19,237 nucleotides of DNA from Thermomicrobiaceae bacterium (lineage in GTDB: Bacteria > Chloroflexota > Chloroflexia > Thermomicrobiales > Thermomicrobiaceae): positions 1 to 19,237 of the forward strand of contig SLFF01000272.1 in the NCBI GenBank assembly GCA_007124395.1, in the 5' to 3' direction. This document shows, one piece after another, positions 1-8,451 of the stretch. Made by a program: the position numbers and the translations under genes. How positions within the stretch are numbered: the stretch's first letter is position 1; the number at the start of each line of letters is the position of its first letter. The notes under the pieces were generated by a model. That model was not told the origin of the DNA and did not search any database. It was given only the letters and a program-made list of their open reading frames with translations.

Positions 1-248
1 CCACCGATGATCCGCAGCTGCTCGGTGTCGGTCTCCCACGTCGGCATATCAGCCGACCAGAAATCGCCGGGCTCATAGAAGGATGCCTCTGGCATGGTCG
101 CTTCCCGGTTGTAGGTCAGGGCACTTCCGACCACCTGCATGAAGGGGAGAACGGCCAGAATGGAGCTCTCCCGGACAACGGTTTCGATAACGCCGCGCAG
201 CATCATGTCTTGCGTCAGTTTGGCTGCTTCTGACTTGGTCGTGGTCAT
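1..248 (-). CDS. Phage major capsid protein, N-terminal part (runs off the window)
   Basis: The minus-strand reading frame opens with ATG at 246-248 and stays open to the window edge, giving 82 residues. It begins MTTTKSEAAKLTQDMMLRGV and continues through an ALTYNREATMPEASFYEPGD stretch and WETDTEQLRIIGG. The 'TYNRE..(M/L)P..xFY..GD' pattern near residues 45-60 is what I know from major capsid proteins of the HK97-like group. They form the icosahedral shell; this N-terminal part precedes the spine helix. AGAGGA lies about 8 bases upstream as ribosome binding site. It is the fourth gene of a minus-strand cassette, 55 bases after a scaffold-like gene, which is the usual scaffold-then-capsid order. 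No internal stop is seen. An encapsulin was considered, but the scaffold-like neighbour argues for a virus or prophage head gene. Confidence 0.72.
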   Translation of the reverse strand, partial: MTTTKSEAAKLTQDMMLRGVIETVVRESSILAVLPFMQVVGSALTYNREATMPEASFYEPGDFWSADMPTWETDTEQLRIIG

Positions 249-303
249 TCAAATGTCCTCTCAGGTCTGTCTAGCGCGAAGAAGATTTCGTGGGGTCGTG
301 CTA

Positions 304-675
304 TCAGTCAGTCTGACGTCGCAGGCCCTCGCTGATCTTGCCGAGCGGTGAGAGTGTTTCCATCTCCTGAATCATCGCCGCCCGTTGTCCTGGCTGAGCA
401 GCCACCGGTGGTGCGATGGGCCGGATCGTCTGACTGGCGATCCGCTGGTAGGCGTCTCTGGCGGGCTGGATCGAGGTCATGAGCTCATCGAAGGTCCCTC
501 CGGCGATCATCTCGGGAACGACGTCCGGATGGGCTGCAATGATCAGATCACGCACCTGACCCAGATCGACCGTTGGAATCTGATCGCCGGTCTCTGGATC
601 GCCGGCTGGCTCAGGAGCGGGTGCTTCTTCAGTAGTGGATTCAGCCGGGGTTTCGCTGACGAATTCGTCGGTCAT
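304..675 (-). CDS. Scaffold-like acidic protein of phage head cassette
   Basis: A 123-residue protein with no catalytic motif, signal peptide or membrane segment. Residues 1-35 are rich in Glu, Pro, Ala and Asp and probably disordered. Residues 36-90 look helical (VRDLIIAAHPDVVPEMIAGG, then an ARDAYQRIASQ stretch). The C-terminus is basic (KISEGLRRQTD). An acidic disordered head and a short basic helical tail directly before a capsid gene fit a scaffolding or capsid-assembly protein, which binds capsid subunits during prohead formation and then leaves. This is inferred from position and composition, not from a signature. AAGGA lies 8 bases before the ATG. The gene starts 14 bases after the stop of the membrane-helix gene, consistent with one transcript. 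Confidence 0.6.
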   Translation of the reverse strand: MTDEFVSETPAESTTEEAPAPEPAGDPETGDQIPTVDLGQVRDLIIAAHPDVVPEMIAGGTFDELMTSIQPARDAYQRIASQTIRPIAPPVAAQPGQRAAMIQEMETLSPLGKISEGLRRQTD

Positions 676-689
676 CTGCTGGATCCTTT

Positions 690-956
690 CTAGAGATCAA
701 CGCCCATCAACCGCATCAATACCTCGAGGAGGATTGCGGCGATGATCAGCGTGATCAGTTGATTGATGCGATGTTTCACGTCGCGGACTTCGTCTCTCAG
801 GGCGCGGACCATCTGACGGGTGACCGCTTCATAGGTCGAGCCCGGCCCGGGTTCACCGAGCTTCTCTGGGTCAGTGGTTCCGGGGTTCCGGGAGACGAGG
901 GATCGCAGGCGGGAGCCATTCCGCAACTCCTGTCGATCCGGGGCATCAGGGGTCAT
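690..956 (-). CDS. Small phage-cassette protein with C-terminal membrane helix
   Basis: An 88-residue protein I do not recognise by family. Residues 1-40 are polar and Pro/Gly-rich. Residues about 42-65 form a charged helix (YEAVTRQMVRALRDEVRDVK). Residues about 66-86 are strongly hydrophobic (INQLITLIIAAILLEVLMRL) and make one predicted membrane segment at the C-terminus. The gene overlaps the stop of the preceding gene by four bases (ATGA at 953-956), a sign of translational coupling. GGGAG sits about 10 bases upstream of the ATG. In this setting it could be a tail-anchored accessory or a holin-like protein, but one helix with a coiled-coil-like neck is not diagnostic. Confidence is for a real gene rather than for a function. 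Confidence 0.6.
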   Translation of the reverse strand: MTPDAPDRQELRNGSRLRSLVSRNPGTTDPEKLGEPGPGSTYEAVTRQMVRALRDEVRDVKHRINQLITLIIAAILLEVLMRLMGVDL

Positions 957-1369
957 CGGTTTTCATCTCCCAGTCCTAGCTCCAGGAGTACCTGGGTGAG
1001 CGCTTCGGTCAGTCCTTCGGCCTGGTCACCCTGTACCTGTCGCTGGGCACGGGTTGCCCGGACCAGGGCGTCGACGATTCTCGGGATGCTGGCTGCCAGG
1101 CGGCGGGGATCTTCTTCGCTCTCCAGCACGCGGGCCAGAACCAGGCGCAGTGCGCCGATCTCGTCGTCGAGCGGCGGCGCTCTGTCCTGTTCCGGTACCC
1201 CGGCTCTCAGCAGAATGCTGGCGATCCGGCGGCTGACCAGCTCGTCGGTCACATCGCCCTGACCGTTAACTGCTCGATCGAGCACCGTCTGATGAGATCG
1301 GCAGAAATCACCCCCGCGCATCGCCCAGGCCCTGCATCCAGATCGCTGGCATGCACGACTCTCTGGCAT
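953..1369 (-). CDS. Small protein with Cys/His zinc-knuckle pattern, first gene of the phage cassette
   Basis: A 138-residue protein. Residues 7-26 read C-X4-C-X10-C-X2-H (C7, C12, C23, H26), a plausible zinc site, in a context (CRAWAMRGGDFCRSHQ) like the Cys/His clusters of small phage and mobile-element proteins. The remainder is helical, with a DEIGALRLVLARVLESEEDP segment and a leucine-rich C-terminus (LTEALTQVLLELGLGDENR). A strong site, GAGGAG, lies 4 bases before the ATG, so the start is well placed. It is the leader of the minus-strand capsid cassette, 87 bases downstream of the SOS-box-like palindrome. A DNA-binding packaging or regulatory role (small terminase-like) is possible but cannot be shown. 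No large terminase or portal gene lies before it. Confidence 0.62.
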   Translation of the reverse strand: MPESRACQRSGCRAWAMRGGDFCRSHQTVLDRAVNGQGDVTDELVSRRIASILLRAGVPEQDRAPPLDDEIGALRLVLARVLESEEDPRRLAASIPRIVDALVRATRAQRQVQGDQAEGLTEALTQVLLELGLGDENR

Positions 1370-1456
1370 GTGGCTCCTCTCATTCAGTTCACGGCAGGGC
1401 GTTTATCCCTGTACCTCTACGAACACATCGAGAGGGCGAGTCCACGACATGATTTT

Positions 1457-1470
1457 AGAACATGTGTTCT
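1457..1470. promoter_or_regulatory. SOS-box-like palindrome (GAAC-N4-GTTC)
   Basis: AGAACATGTGTTCT forms a perfect AGAAC-N4-GTTCT inverted repeat, matching the Gram-positive-type LexA box GAACNNNNGTTC in all eight conserved bases. On the minus strand a -10-like TAAAAT (1452-1457) abuts it, which would place the site over a promoter for the phage cassette starting at 1369. No convincing -35 was found. It could instead act on the plus-strand gene at 1640, or bind a phage repressor with a similar site. The match is seen directly; the regulator is inferred. Confidence 0.55.
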
Positions 1471-1595
1471 TATTCGTGCGACAGCGGTACCCCGGTTGCC
1501 GGTATTGCTGATTGAGACAACTGGGACCGAAAGGGGGGTGTTGTTTCAATTAATCCCATGCACAATTACCGAACAAGGCTGTACAGCATGCGGCG

Positions 1596-1619
1596 TCGAT
1601 GCTGATGTATGAGCATCGA
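1596..1619 (+). promoter_or_regulatory. Leader hairpin upstream of the large GGDEF-EAL gene
   Basis: TCGATGCT (1596-1603) and AGCATCGA (1612-1619) are perfect 8-base complements around an 8-base loop. They end just before the AGGA ribosome binding site (1627-1630) of the gene at 1640. The overlapping 10-base palindrome GCATCGATGC (1613-1622) gives an alternative pairing. It could be an RNA structure affecting translation or a protein-binding site. There is no downstream T-tract, so it is not a terminator. Confidence 0.3.
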
Positions 1620-1639
1620 TGCGTTCAGGAAATCCTCTG

Positions 1640-4600
1640 ATGAGCCGGGATCACAATCGATCTGCACCGCCTCAGCAGGCACCGCCAGAGCTGGTGAGTG
1701 CACTACTGAATGCGTATTCTTCTCCGGCATTTGAGCGCTTCACCCGGCTTGCAACCCGGTTGACTGGTGTGCCTATCACCATGCTCGGATTTGTGCATGG
1801 TGATCAGATGCAACTGCTCGCCGCCCATGGCACGTCCGAACTCATCCAGCCGCACTCATCTATCCCCCGCGCTCAGTGCTTCTGCCAGACTGTCGTTGAA
1901 CAGCAACAGCCGCTCTCAGTGCCTGATACGGAAGATTCCGAGGTTGGCCGGAATTGCTGGATCGTTGCCAGAACCGGGATGCGCTCGCTCCTCGCGGTTC
2001 CTGTGACCCTTTCGGGAGGCGTGACGTTCGGCTGCCTGGCCGTTGCCGACGTGGCTCCGCGCGCGTGGTCGCCGGAGGATATTGCCAGCCTGGAAGACCT
2101 CGCCATCCTCGTTGCTGATGAATTTGAGCGACAGCTGCCGCTGGATCCAGCAATATTGTCCGAATCAGCTGTCCAGCGGGACCAGACGAGTAAAGAGCGG
2201 TTACTGGATGCGATCGGTGAAGGCATCTATGCCGTTGATGGTGATGGATACTGTCAGTTCATCAACCGGGCCGGAGCAAACATGCTCGGGTATGACCCAG
2301 AGCAGATGCTTGGCCAGCAAATGCACCAGCTGGTGCACCATAGTTACCCGGATGGCACCCCGATGCCGCGATCAGAGTGCACTGTTGTTCAGGCGATGCT
2401 CGATGGCGATGCACTCAATGTCTCGGAACAGGTTTTCTGGCGCCGCGATGGATCACCGGTCCGTGTGGAGCTGACGGTTTCCCCGGTTATCGATCAGGGA
2501 GAAGTCACCGGAACGGTGGTCCGGTTCAGTGCCGTCTCTGAACGACAGCGGCAGCAGGAATTGCTGCGTCAGAGTGAGGTGCGCAAGAGTGCGATGTTCG
2601 AGGCCGCACTCGATTGCATCATTTCCATCGACCATACCGGGCGGGTGATCGAGTTCAACTCCGCCGCCGAGCGTACCTTCGGGTATTCCCGGGAGCACGC
2701 CATCGGCAGCATGATGGCGGACCTGATTATGCCCGCCGAGTTCCGGGAACTCTGTCTGGAATCGTTCTGGGAACACCTGCAGACCGGTGAATCGTCCATG
2801 CTGGGGCAGCGCGTAGAGCGTCCGGCCATGCGCGCTGACGGGTCGATCATCGAGACCGAGATGTCCGTCACCCGGATCGATCTGCCAGGACAAGCGCAGC
2901 CCATCTTTACCGCCTATCTCCGGGACATTACCGGGCGTCGGGCCGCCGAGCGTGAGATCCACCGATTCCAGCATATGGTCGATTCCGTTGGCCAGGTTGT
3001 TATAGCCAACGACAACACCCCGGAGCGCCTGATCACCTACTGGAACAAGTCGGCTGAAAAGGTTCTCGGCTGGCGGTCGGAAGAGGTCGTCGGTAAGAGG
3101 TTTTACGACATCGTTCCCGCACCAGATTTCCAACCGGATGTTCAGACAATCGGTGCGCGCGTTCGGCAGGGACAGACCTGGCACGGTGAGTTCTGGATGC
3201 GTCACCGGGACGGCCGGACTATTCCGGCGCTGGCGTCTGTGTCACCGATCTTCAACGATGATGGTGAACTGCTCGGCGTCGTGGGAGCCTTTTCCGATAT
3301 TACGGACATCAAAGACGCTGAGCGTGAGATCCGGCTGTACAAGCACATTGTCGATGCGGTTGGCGAGTCTGTCGTTGCGTCCGACATGGACCGCAAGATC
3401 TTCTATGCCAACCGGGCTGCCGAACAGGCACTGGGCTGGTCGATCGATGATGTCCGGGGCAAAGACATTCGTGATGTGATCCCGGCGCCAGAATATCGGG
3501 ATCAATCAACCTGGATTGGCACGGAGGTGCGATCGCGTGCCGAAACGATTTCCGCCGAGTTCGAGCTCCAGCGAGTTAACGGGGAGATCTTCCCGGCACT
3601 CGTGAACCTCGCCCCGATCGTGGGTGACGATAGCGAGCTAGTTGGCACGATCGGCATTTACACCGATATCACTGACCTGAAAAAGACTGAGCGTGAGATC
3701 CGGCTCTACAAGCACATGACGGATGCAGTCGGCCAGGCACTGGTTGGTAATGATCTGGATCGCACGATCACCTACTGGAACCGCGCGGCCGAAGACATGA
3801 TGGGCTGGGCGGCGGAAGAGGTCATTGGGCGCAAGTTCATCGATGTCGTACCCCCGGACGAGGCGAAGCCGCAGGTCCAGGAGATCGGCCGATTTGTTCG
3901 CGAGGGCAAGAGCTGGTCCGGCGAGTTCCAGCTCAAGCGCAAGTCTGGCGAGATATTCCCGGTGCTGTTGAGCGTGAGCCCAGTGCTGGATGACGACGGC
4001 AACGCGATCCAGATTATCGGCGCCTACACAGACATCAGCGAACTCCGCCAGCGCGAGAAAGACGTCCAGTTTTTCAAGGACATTGTTGCAGCGATCGGTG
4101 AGGCCGTTGTCTCGACCGACTGGGACGGCAAAATTCGCTACATCAACAGTGCGGCCGAAGAGATACTCGGCTGGACCTCGGAGGAGTTGTTGGGGCGTCC
4201 TCTGGTGGAAACGATCCTCGATCCGGAGCATCTCGATCGTGGCCGGAACATCGCATCCCATGTCCGCAAGGGCAATACATTCTCTGGCGAATTCGGCCTG
4301 ATCCGGAAAGATGGGAGGAAGTTTCCGTCCCTGATCAGCGTGGCGCCGGTCACTAACGAAGCTGGTGAGATAAACAGCATCATCAGCGTGTTCCGTGACA
4401 TCACCGATCTGAAGCAGGCGCTGGATGAGAACCGCTTCTTCAAGAACGTCGTCGATGCTGTTGGGCAGGTCGTCATCGCCAACGATCTCGAGCGCAACAT
4501 CACCTACTGGAACCGGGCGGCGGAGCAGATCCTCGACCGCCGTGCCGAAGATGTTCTGGGAATCGATGCGTTGTCCGTGGGGCCAACTCCACATTTTCTC

Positions 4601-7600
4601 GATTCGATGCTCGAGATCTCTGCCCAGGTACGACATGGGAAGACCTGGACCGGAGAGTTCCCCCTGCAGCACCGTGATGGTCGTGAGATCCCGGCGCTCT
4701 CCACAATGAATCCGATCCTCGATGAGGATGGGGAGATCATCGGGGTACTCGGCGTTCACACCGACATTCGAGAAATCAAGCGTACCGAGGAAGACCTGCG
4801 CTTCCACAAACACATTGTCGATGCTGTTGGGCAGGCGGTGGTAGTGTCCGACTCGGCCGGATGCATCACCTACTGGAACAAAGCCGCGGAAGAGATCTAT
4901 GGCTGGGCTCCCGAGGAAGCAATCGGGTCGCTGGTCTACAATCTTCTTCCCGTGGAATCTGACCGGGATCGTGCCATCGATGTGACACGTAACGTATCCA
5001 GCGGGCAGATCTGGAGCGGGGAGACCCGGGTTCGTCACCGGAATGGAACCGAGTTCCCGGCATACTTTACGGTCTCTCCAATCCGGGATTCCAGCGACGA
5101 TATCGTTGGCATCATCGGTGTCTCACACGATATCAGCGATCGAAAAGAATACGAAAGACAGATCGAATTTCACCGAATCATGCTGGATGCCGTTGGTCAG
5201 ACCATTGTGACCACTGATACCAACCGGGTCATTACCTACTGGAGCAGGGGCGCCGAGCATGCACTGGGCTGGACGGCCGAGGAGGTCCTCGGGCGCCCGA
5301 TTGCCGAGATTGCTCCGGCTGTAAACCTCAAGGAAGAAGCGGCCGAGCTGCATCGGAAAGTCAGGTCCGGAGAGACCTGGACCGGTGAATTCCCGATCCG
5401 CCGGAAAGACGGCAGCCTCTTCCCGGCCGTGGTCAGTCTCGCCCCGGTAACACTGGCTGATCAGGGGGTCGTCGGGGTTATTGGCGTCTACACCGATGTC
5501 TCGGAGCTCAAAGAGACCGAAGCCGAACTCCGGCTCCACAAGCACATGCTGGACGCGGTGGGCCAGGCTGTGTGTGCCACAGACGAGACGCTCACAATTA
5601 CCTACTGGAACCAGTCCGCTGAGGAGCTCTATGGCTATCCGGCAGCAGAGGCAATCGGCCAGAAATTGCTCAATTTTCTGCCGCCAGGAAGCCCGGGCCT
5701 TATGCAGGCGGTCGAGGCGATCGAGATCGTCTCCCGGGAAGGCGACTGGACTGGCGAGATGTTCACCTATCACAAGGATGGGACAGAGATAGCTGCGCTG
5801 GTCAGTATCAGCCCGATCCTCGGTGAGCATGGCCGGCAGTCGGGTCTGATTGTGTCAATAGCCGATATCTCGGCCCGTCGCAAGATCGAGCAGGCGCTTC
5901 AGGAGTCCAACGAGCAGATCACCGAGATTCTCGAGACGATGGGCGATGGCTTCGTCTCGCTCACCCGGGACTGGACGATCACCTACGTGAACCGCCAGGT
6001 GGAGCATATCTCCGGCGCCCATCGAGACGATCTGCTGGGCAAAGATTTCTGGGAGATGTTTCCCGATCCGCCGGAATTGCCGTTCTATCGGGCATTTGAC
6101 CTCGCATTCGAGACCGGTGAACCAGTGGACATTACAGACTACGATCCCCAGCTCGGGATGTGGCTCGAAGTCCATGCCACACCTTCCCGCGATCAACTGT
6201 CGGTGTTTGTTCGAGATGTCACCGAACGCCGCGAGCGTGAGATCGCCCTGCGTGAGGCCGAAGAGCGTTTTCGCTCGCTGGTCGAACAACTTCCCGCCGT
6301 CACCTACATTGCGGATCCTGACGACATCGGGAAGCTAAGCTACGTCAGTCCGCAGGTCGAATCAGTATTCGGGTACACGCACGCAGAATGGTTGAGCGAC
6401 GGAAGCTTTGCCCAGGAGATTGTTCATCCGGACGATCGAGCCTATGTGATCTCGGAAGATGAAAAAACCAATGCTGGGCAGCGTGATCGGTTCGTCATGG
6501 AGTACCGGCTCCGGGCAGCAGATGGCGCCTATCGATGGGTTCGGGATGTTGCCACACTGATCCACAGTGCCGAAGGAACGCCGCTCTACTGGCAGGGCCT
6601 CTCATACGACATTACTGACGAGAAGCGGTCAGAGCGAATTATTCGCGAGAGTGAACAGCGGTTCCGCTCACTGTTCGATAACCATCCAGATGCGGTGTTC
6701 TCTATCGATCATACGGGCTATGTGCTGAGCGCCAACCCGAAGTTCGAGGAGTTAAGCGGAGTCTCCGCTCGGCAACCCGGTCTGGTGAAGTTCGTGGATC
6801 TGGTCGTTCCGGAGGATCAGGAGCGTGTTGCCGAGCGGTTTGTGGAGACACACCGGGGTATTCCGCAGGATTTCCGGGCCGGTATGTTCGATCCGCATGG
6901 CAAACGGCTGGAATTGAGCCTGACCACCATTCCGATCAGTGTTGATGAAGACATAGTCGGGGTGCATGTCGTGGCGCAGGACATCACGCTGCACCAGGAG
7001 CTGGAAAACCAGCTGGCTCATCAGGCCTATCACGACGCGCTCACCGGGTTGCCCAATCGGAACCTCTTCCAGAGCCGGCTCGATGAACGGCTGGAGCAGT
7101 CCCGGGTTGATGAGAGCCGCTTCGCGGTGCTCTTCTTCGATCTGGATGACTTCAAGGTCATCAATGACAGCCTCGGGCACTCGGCCGGAGATCAATTGCT
7201 CATAGAGGTCGCCAGCCGGGTCCAGACTTGCATCCGGTCCAATGATCTGCTGGCCCGGCTCGGTGGCGATGAGTTTACGTTGCTGCTGGAGAGTATCGAT
7301 GATGAGCATGAACCTCGCCTGATTGCGAAGCGAATCGCCGAAGTGCTGGAGGATTCGTTCGATATCGAGGACCATGAGGTTTTCGCGACCACCAGTGTCG
7401 GCATCGCCATCGCCGATGGCAGTGCCCCCGGGTCCGACGACGTTCTGCGCAATGCGGACCTCGCCATGTATGAGGCCAAGAACTCTGGCAAGAACCGCTT
7501 CGCGCTCTTCGAACCGAGCATGAACTCCCGGGCGTGGCGCCGGCTGACACTGGAGACGGAGATCCGGCGTGGTATCCCGAGGGATGAGTTCGAGGTCTAC

Positions 7601-8368
7601 TATCAGCCGATTGTCGATCTCGGAACTGGCGAACTCGTCGGCGTTGAGGCACTGGCGCGCTGGAATCATCCAGATCGTGGGTTCCTGACTCCCAATGAGT
7701 TCATCTCGGTCGCCGAGCAATCCGGGCTGATCCTTCCGCTCGGACGGTGGATCATTCGTGAGGCAACCGCTCAGTTGCGGGAATGGCAATATCTGATGCC
7801 GGACGGTCAGCCGCTCCGGTTGAGCCTCAATCTGTCACCGAAGCAGTATCAGCATCCCAACCTGATCGAAGAGTTGACCCGGACGCTGAAGTCGGTTGAT
7901 TTCGATCCCAGCCTGATTACCCTGGAGATCACTGAGAGTATCGCCATGGATGATTCCCCGGAGACAATGGAGACGCTGCAACAGCTGAAAGATGTTGGCG
8001 TGCAGCTGGCACTCGATGATTTCGGAACCGGGTTCTCCGCGCTCAGTTATCTTCGCCGGTTCCCGATTGACATCATCAAGATCGATCAGTCGTTCGTTGA
8101 TGGGCTGGGTGAGGATTCGGAAGATTCCAGGATTGTGCGGGCCGTCATGGCGGCGTCTCTGGCAATGAATCTTCACGTGACTGCAGAGGGCGTCGAGACG
8201 CGCAAGCAACTCGATATCCTTCGTGAGCTTGGCTGCCATTTTGGTCAGGGGTATCTGTTCGCCCGTGCCTTGACGTCAGAAGAGATGCAACGAATCATTG
8301 CTGAAGGAAACCACTCCTGGCAGGCATTGATATCACCAGGTCCACAAAACGATGAGACGAACGCCTGA
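1640..8368 (+). CDS. Giant GAF / 13xPAS / GGDEF / EAL cyclic-di-GMP signalling protein
   Basis: Makes and/or breaks cyclic di-GMP in response to ligands sensed by an unusually long PAS array; soluble, with no membrane segment or signal peptide. The preferred ATG at 1640 has AGGA 9 bases upstream; an in-frame ATG at 1619 lacks a site. The protein is 2,242 residues. Order: GAF about 28-165; PAS domains beginning near residues 190, 323, 448, 572, 695, 817, 939, 1061, 1183, 1305, 1433, 1549 and 1680; GGDEF about 1800-1970; EAL about 1975-2225. The cyclase motif RLGGDEF (GGDEF at 1875-1879) is intact and preceded at the right distance by RSND, the RxxD inhibitory site. The EAL core is intact too: EAL 2003-2005, NLSPKQ, EITES, DDFGTGFSALSYL, IKIDQSFV, AEGVET. 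Both activities are therefore possible. PAS domains 3-10 share an 'ITYWN.(A/S)AE..xGW' signature and helical linkers. The next gene, 83 bases on, is a shorter protein of the same plan. Confidence 0.95.
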   Translation: MSRDHNRSAPPQQAPPELVSALLNAYSSPAFERFTRLATRLTGVPITMLGFVHGDQMQLLAAHGTSELIQPHSSIPRAQCFCQTVVEQQQPLSVPDTEDSEVGRNCWIVARTGMRSLLAVPVTLSGGVTFGCLAVADVAPRAWSPEDIASLEDLAILVADEFERQLPLDPAILSESAVQRDQTSKERLLDAIGEGIYAVDGDGYCQFINRAGANMLGYDPEQMLGQQMHQLVHHSYPDGTPMPRSECTVVQAMLDGDALNVSEQVFWRRDGSPVRVELTVSPVIDQGEVTGTVVRFSAVSERQRQQELLRQSEVRKSAMFEAALDCIISIDHTGRVIEFNSAAERTFGYSREHAIGSMMADLIMPAEFRELCLESFWEHLQTGESSMLGQRVERPAMRADGSIIETEMSVTRIDLPGQAQPIFTAYLRDITGRRAAEREIHRFQHMVDSVGQVVIANDNTPERLITYWNKSAEKVLGWRSEEVVGKRFYDIVPAPDFQPDVQTIGARVRQGQTWHGEFWMRHRDGRTIPALASVSPIFNDDGELLGVVGAFSDITDIKDAEREIRLYKHIVDAVGESVVASDMDRKIFYANRAAEQALGWSIDDVRGKDIRDVIPAPEYRDQSTWIGTEVRSRAETISAEFELQRVNGEIFPALVNLAPIVGDDSELVGTIGIYTDITDLKKTEREIRLYKHMTDAVGQALVGNDLDRTITYWNRAAEDMMGWAAEEVIGRKFIDVVPPDEAKPQVQEIGRFVREGKSWSGEFQLKRKSGEIFPVLLSVSPVLDDDGNAIQIIGAYTDISELRQREKDVQFFKDIVAAIGEAVVSTDWDGKIRYINSAAEEILGWTSEELLGRPLVETILDPEHLDRGRNIASHVRKGNTFSGEFGLIRKDGRKFPSLISVAPVTNEAGEINSIISVFRDITDLKQALDENRFFKNVVDAVGQVVIANDLERNITYWNRAAEQILDRRAEDVLGIDALSVGPTPHFLDSMLEISAQVRHGKTWTGEFPLQHRDGREIPALSTMNPILDEDGEIIGVLGVHTDIREIKRTEEDLRFHKHIVDAVGQAVVVSDSAGCITYWNKAAEEIYGWAPEEAIGSLVYNLLPVESDRDRAIDVTRNVSSGQIWSGETRVRHRNGTEFPAYFTVSPIRDSSDDIVGIIGVSHDISDRKEYERQIEFHRIMLDAVGQTIVTTDTNRVITYWSRGAEHALGWTAEEVLGRPIAEIAPAVNLKEEAAELHRKVRSGETWTGEFPIRRKDGSLFPAVVSLAPVTLADQGVVGVIGVYTDVSELKETEAELRLHKHMLDAVGQAVCATDETLTITYWNQSAEELYGYPAAEAIGQKLLNFLPPGSPGLMQAVEAIEIVSREGDWTGEMFTYHKDGTEIAALVSISPILGEHGRQSGLIVSIADISARRKIEQALQESNEQITEILETMGDGFVSLTRDWTITYVNRQVEHISGAHRDDLLGKDFWEMFPDPPELPFYRAFDLAFETGEPVDITDYDPQLGMWLEVHATPSRDQLSVFVRDVTERREREIALREAEERFRSLVEQLPAVTYIADPDDIGKLSYVSPQVESVFGYTHAEWLSDGSFAQEIVHPDDRAYVISEDEKTNAGQRDRFVMEYRLRAADGAYRWVRDVATLIHSAEGTPLYWQGLSYDITDEKRSERIIRESEQRFRSLFDNHPDAVFSIDHTGYVLSANPKFEELSGVSARQPGLVKFVDLVVPEDQERVAERFVETHRGIPQDFRAGMFDPHGKRLELSLTTIPISVDEDIVGVHVVAQDITLHQELENQLAHQAYHDALTGLPNRNLFQSRLDERLEQSRVDESRFAVLFFDLDDFKVINDSLGHSAGDQLLIEVASRVQTCIRSNDLLARLGGDEFTLLLESIDDEHEPRLIAKRIAEVLEDSFDIEDHEVFATTSVGIAIADGSAPGSDDVLRNADLAMYEAKNSGKNRFALFEPSMNSRAWRRLTLETEIRRGIPRDEFEVYYQPIVDLGTGELVGVEALARWNHPDRGFLTPNEFISVAEQSGLILPLGRWIIREATAQLREWQYLMPDGQPLRLSLNLSPKQYQHPNLIEELTRTLKSVDFDPSLITLEITESIAMDDSPETMETLQQLKDVGVQLALDDFGTGFSALSYLRRFPIDIIKIDQSFVDGLGEDSEDSRIVRAVMAASLAMNLHVTAEGVETRKQLDILRELGCHFGQGYLFARALTSEEMQRIIAEGNHSWQALISPGPQNDETNA

Positions 8369-8451
8369 CGCAGTGCGCATCAGAGCAAATCACGCGTGCC
8401 TTCTTCGTTCAGTCCTGGACAGGGAGAATATATGCGGCAAGAAGGATGACA

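Noticed and set aside
1..248. Capsid fragment considered as an encapsulin nanocompartment gene
   Set aside because: The preceding scaffold-like gene and the N-terminal pattern point to a viral capsid, and no cargo gene is seen.
1292..1612. Plus-strand 106-codon frame covering the gap before the giant gene
   Set aside because: It overlaps the zinc-knuckle gene antisense, has no ribosome binding site and no protein-like pattern.
3638..5038. Long minus-strand open frame (466 codons) opposite the PAS array
   Set aside because: It is antisense to clearly conserved PAS domains, and its protein shows no family motif. It arises from codon bias and repeats periodically with the PAS units.
2981..5935. 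Regular 366-base periodicity, considered as a CRISPR or satellite array
   Set aside because: The period is one PAS domain in an uninterrupted coding frame; the units are diverged at DNA level and there are no short direct repeats with spacers.
6752..7789. Minus-strand open frame (345 codons) opposite GGDEF/EAL
   Set aside because: Mirror frame of intact GGDEF and EAL motifs; no recognisable domain or ribosome binding site.
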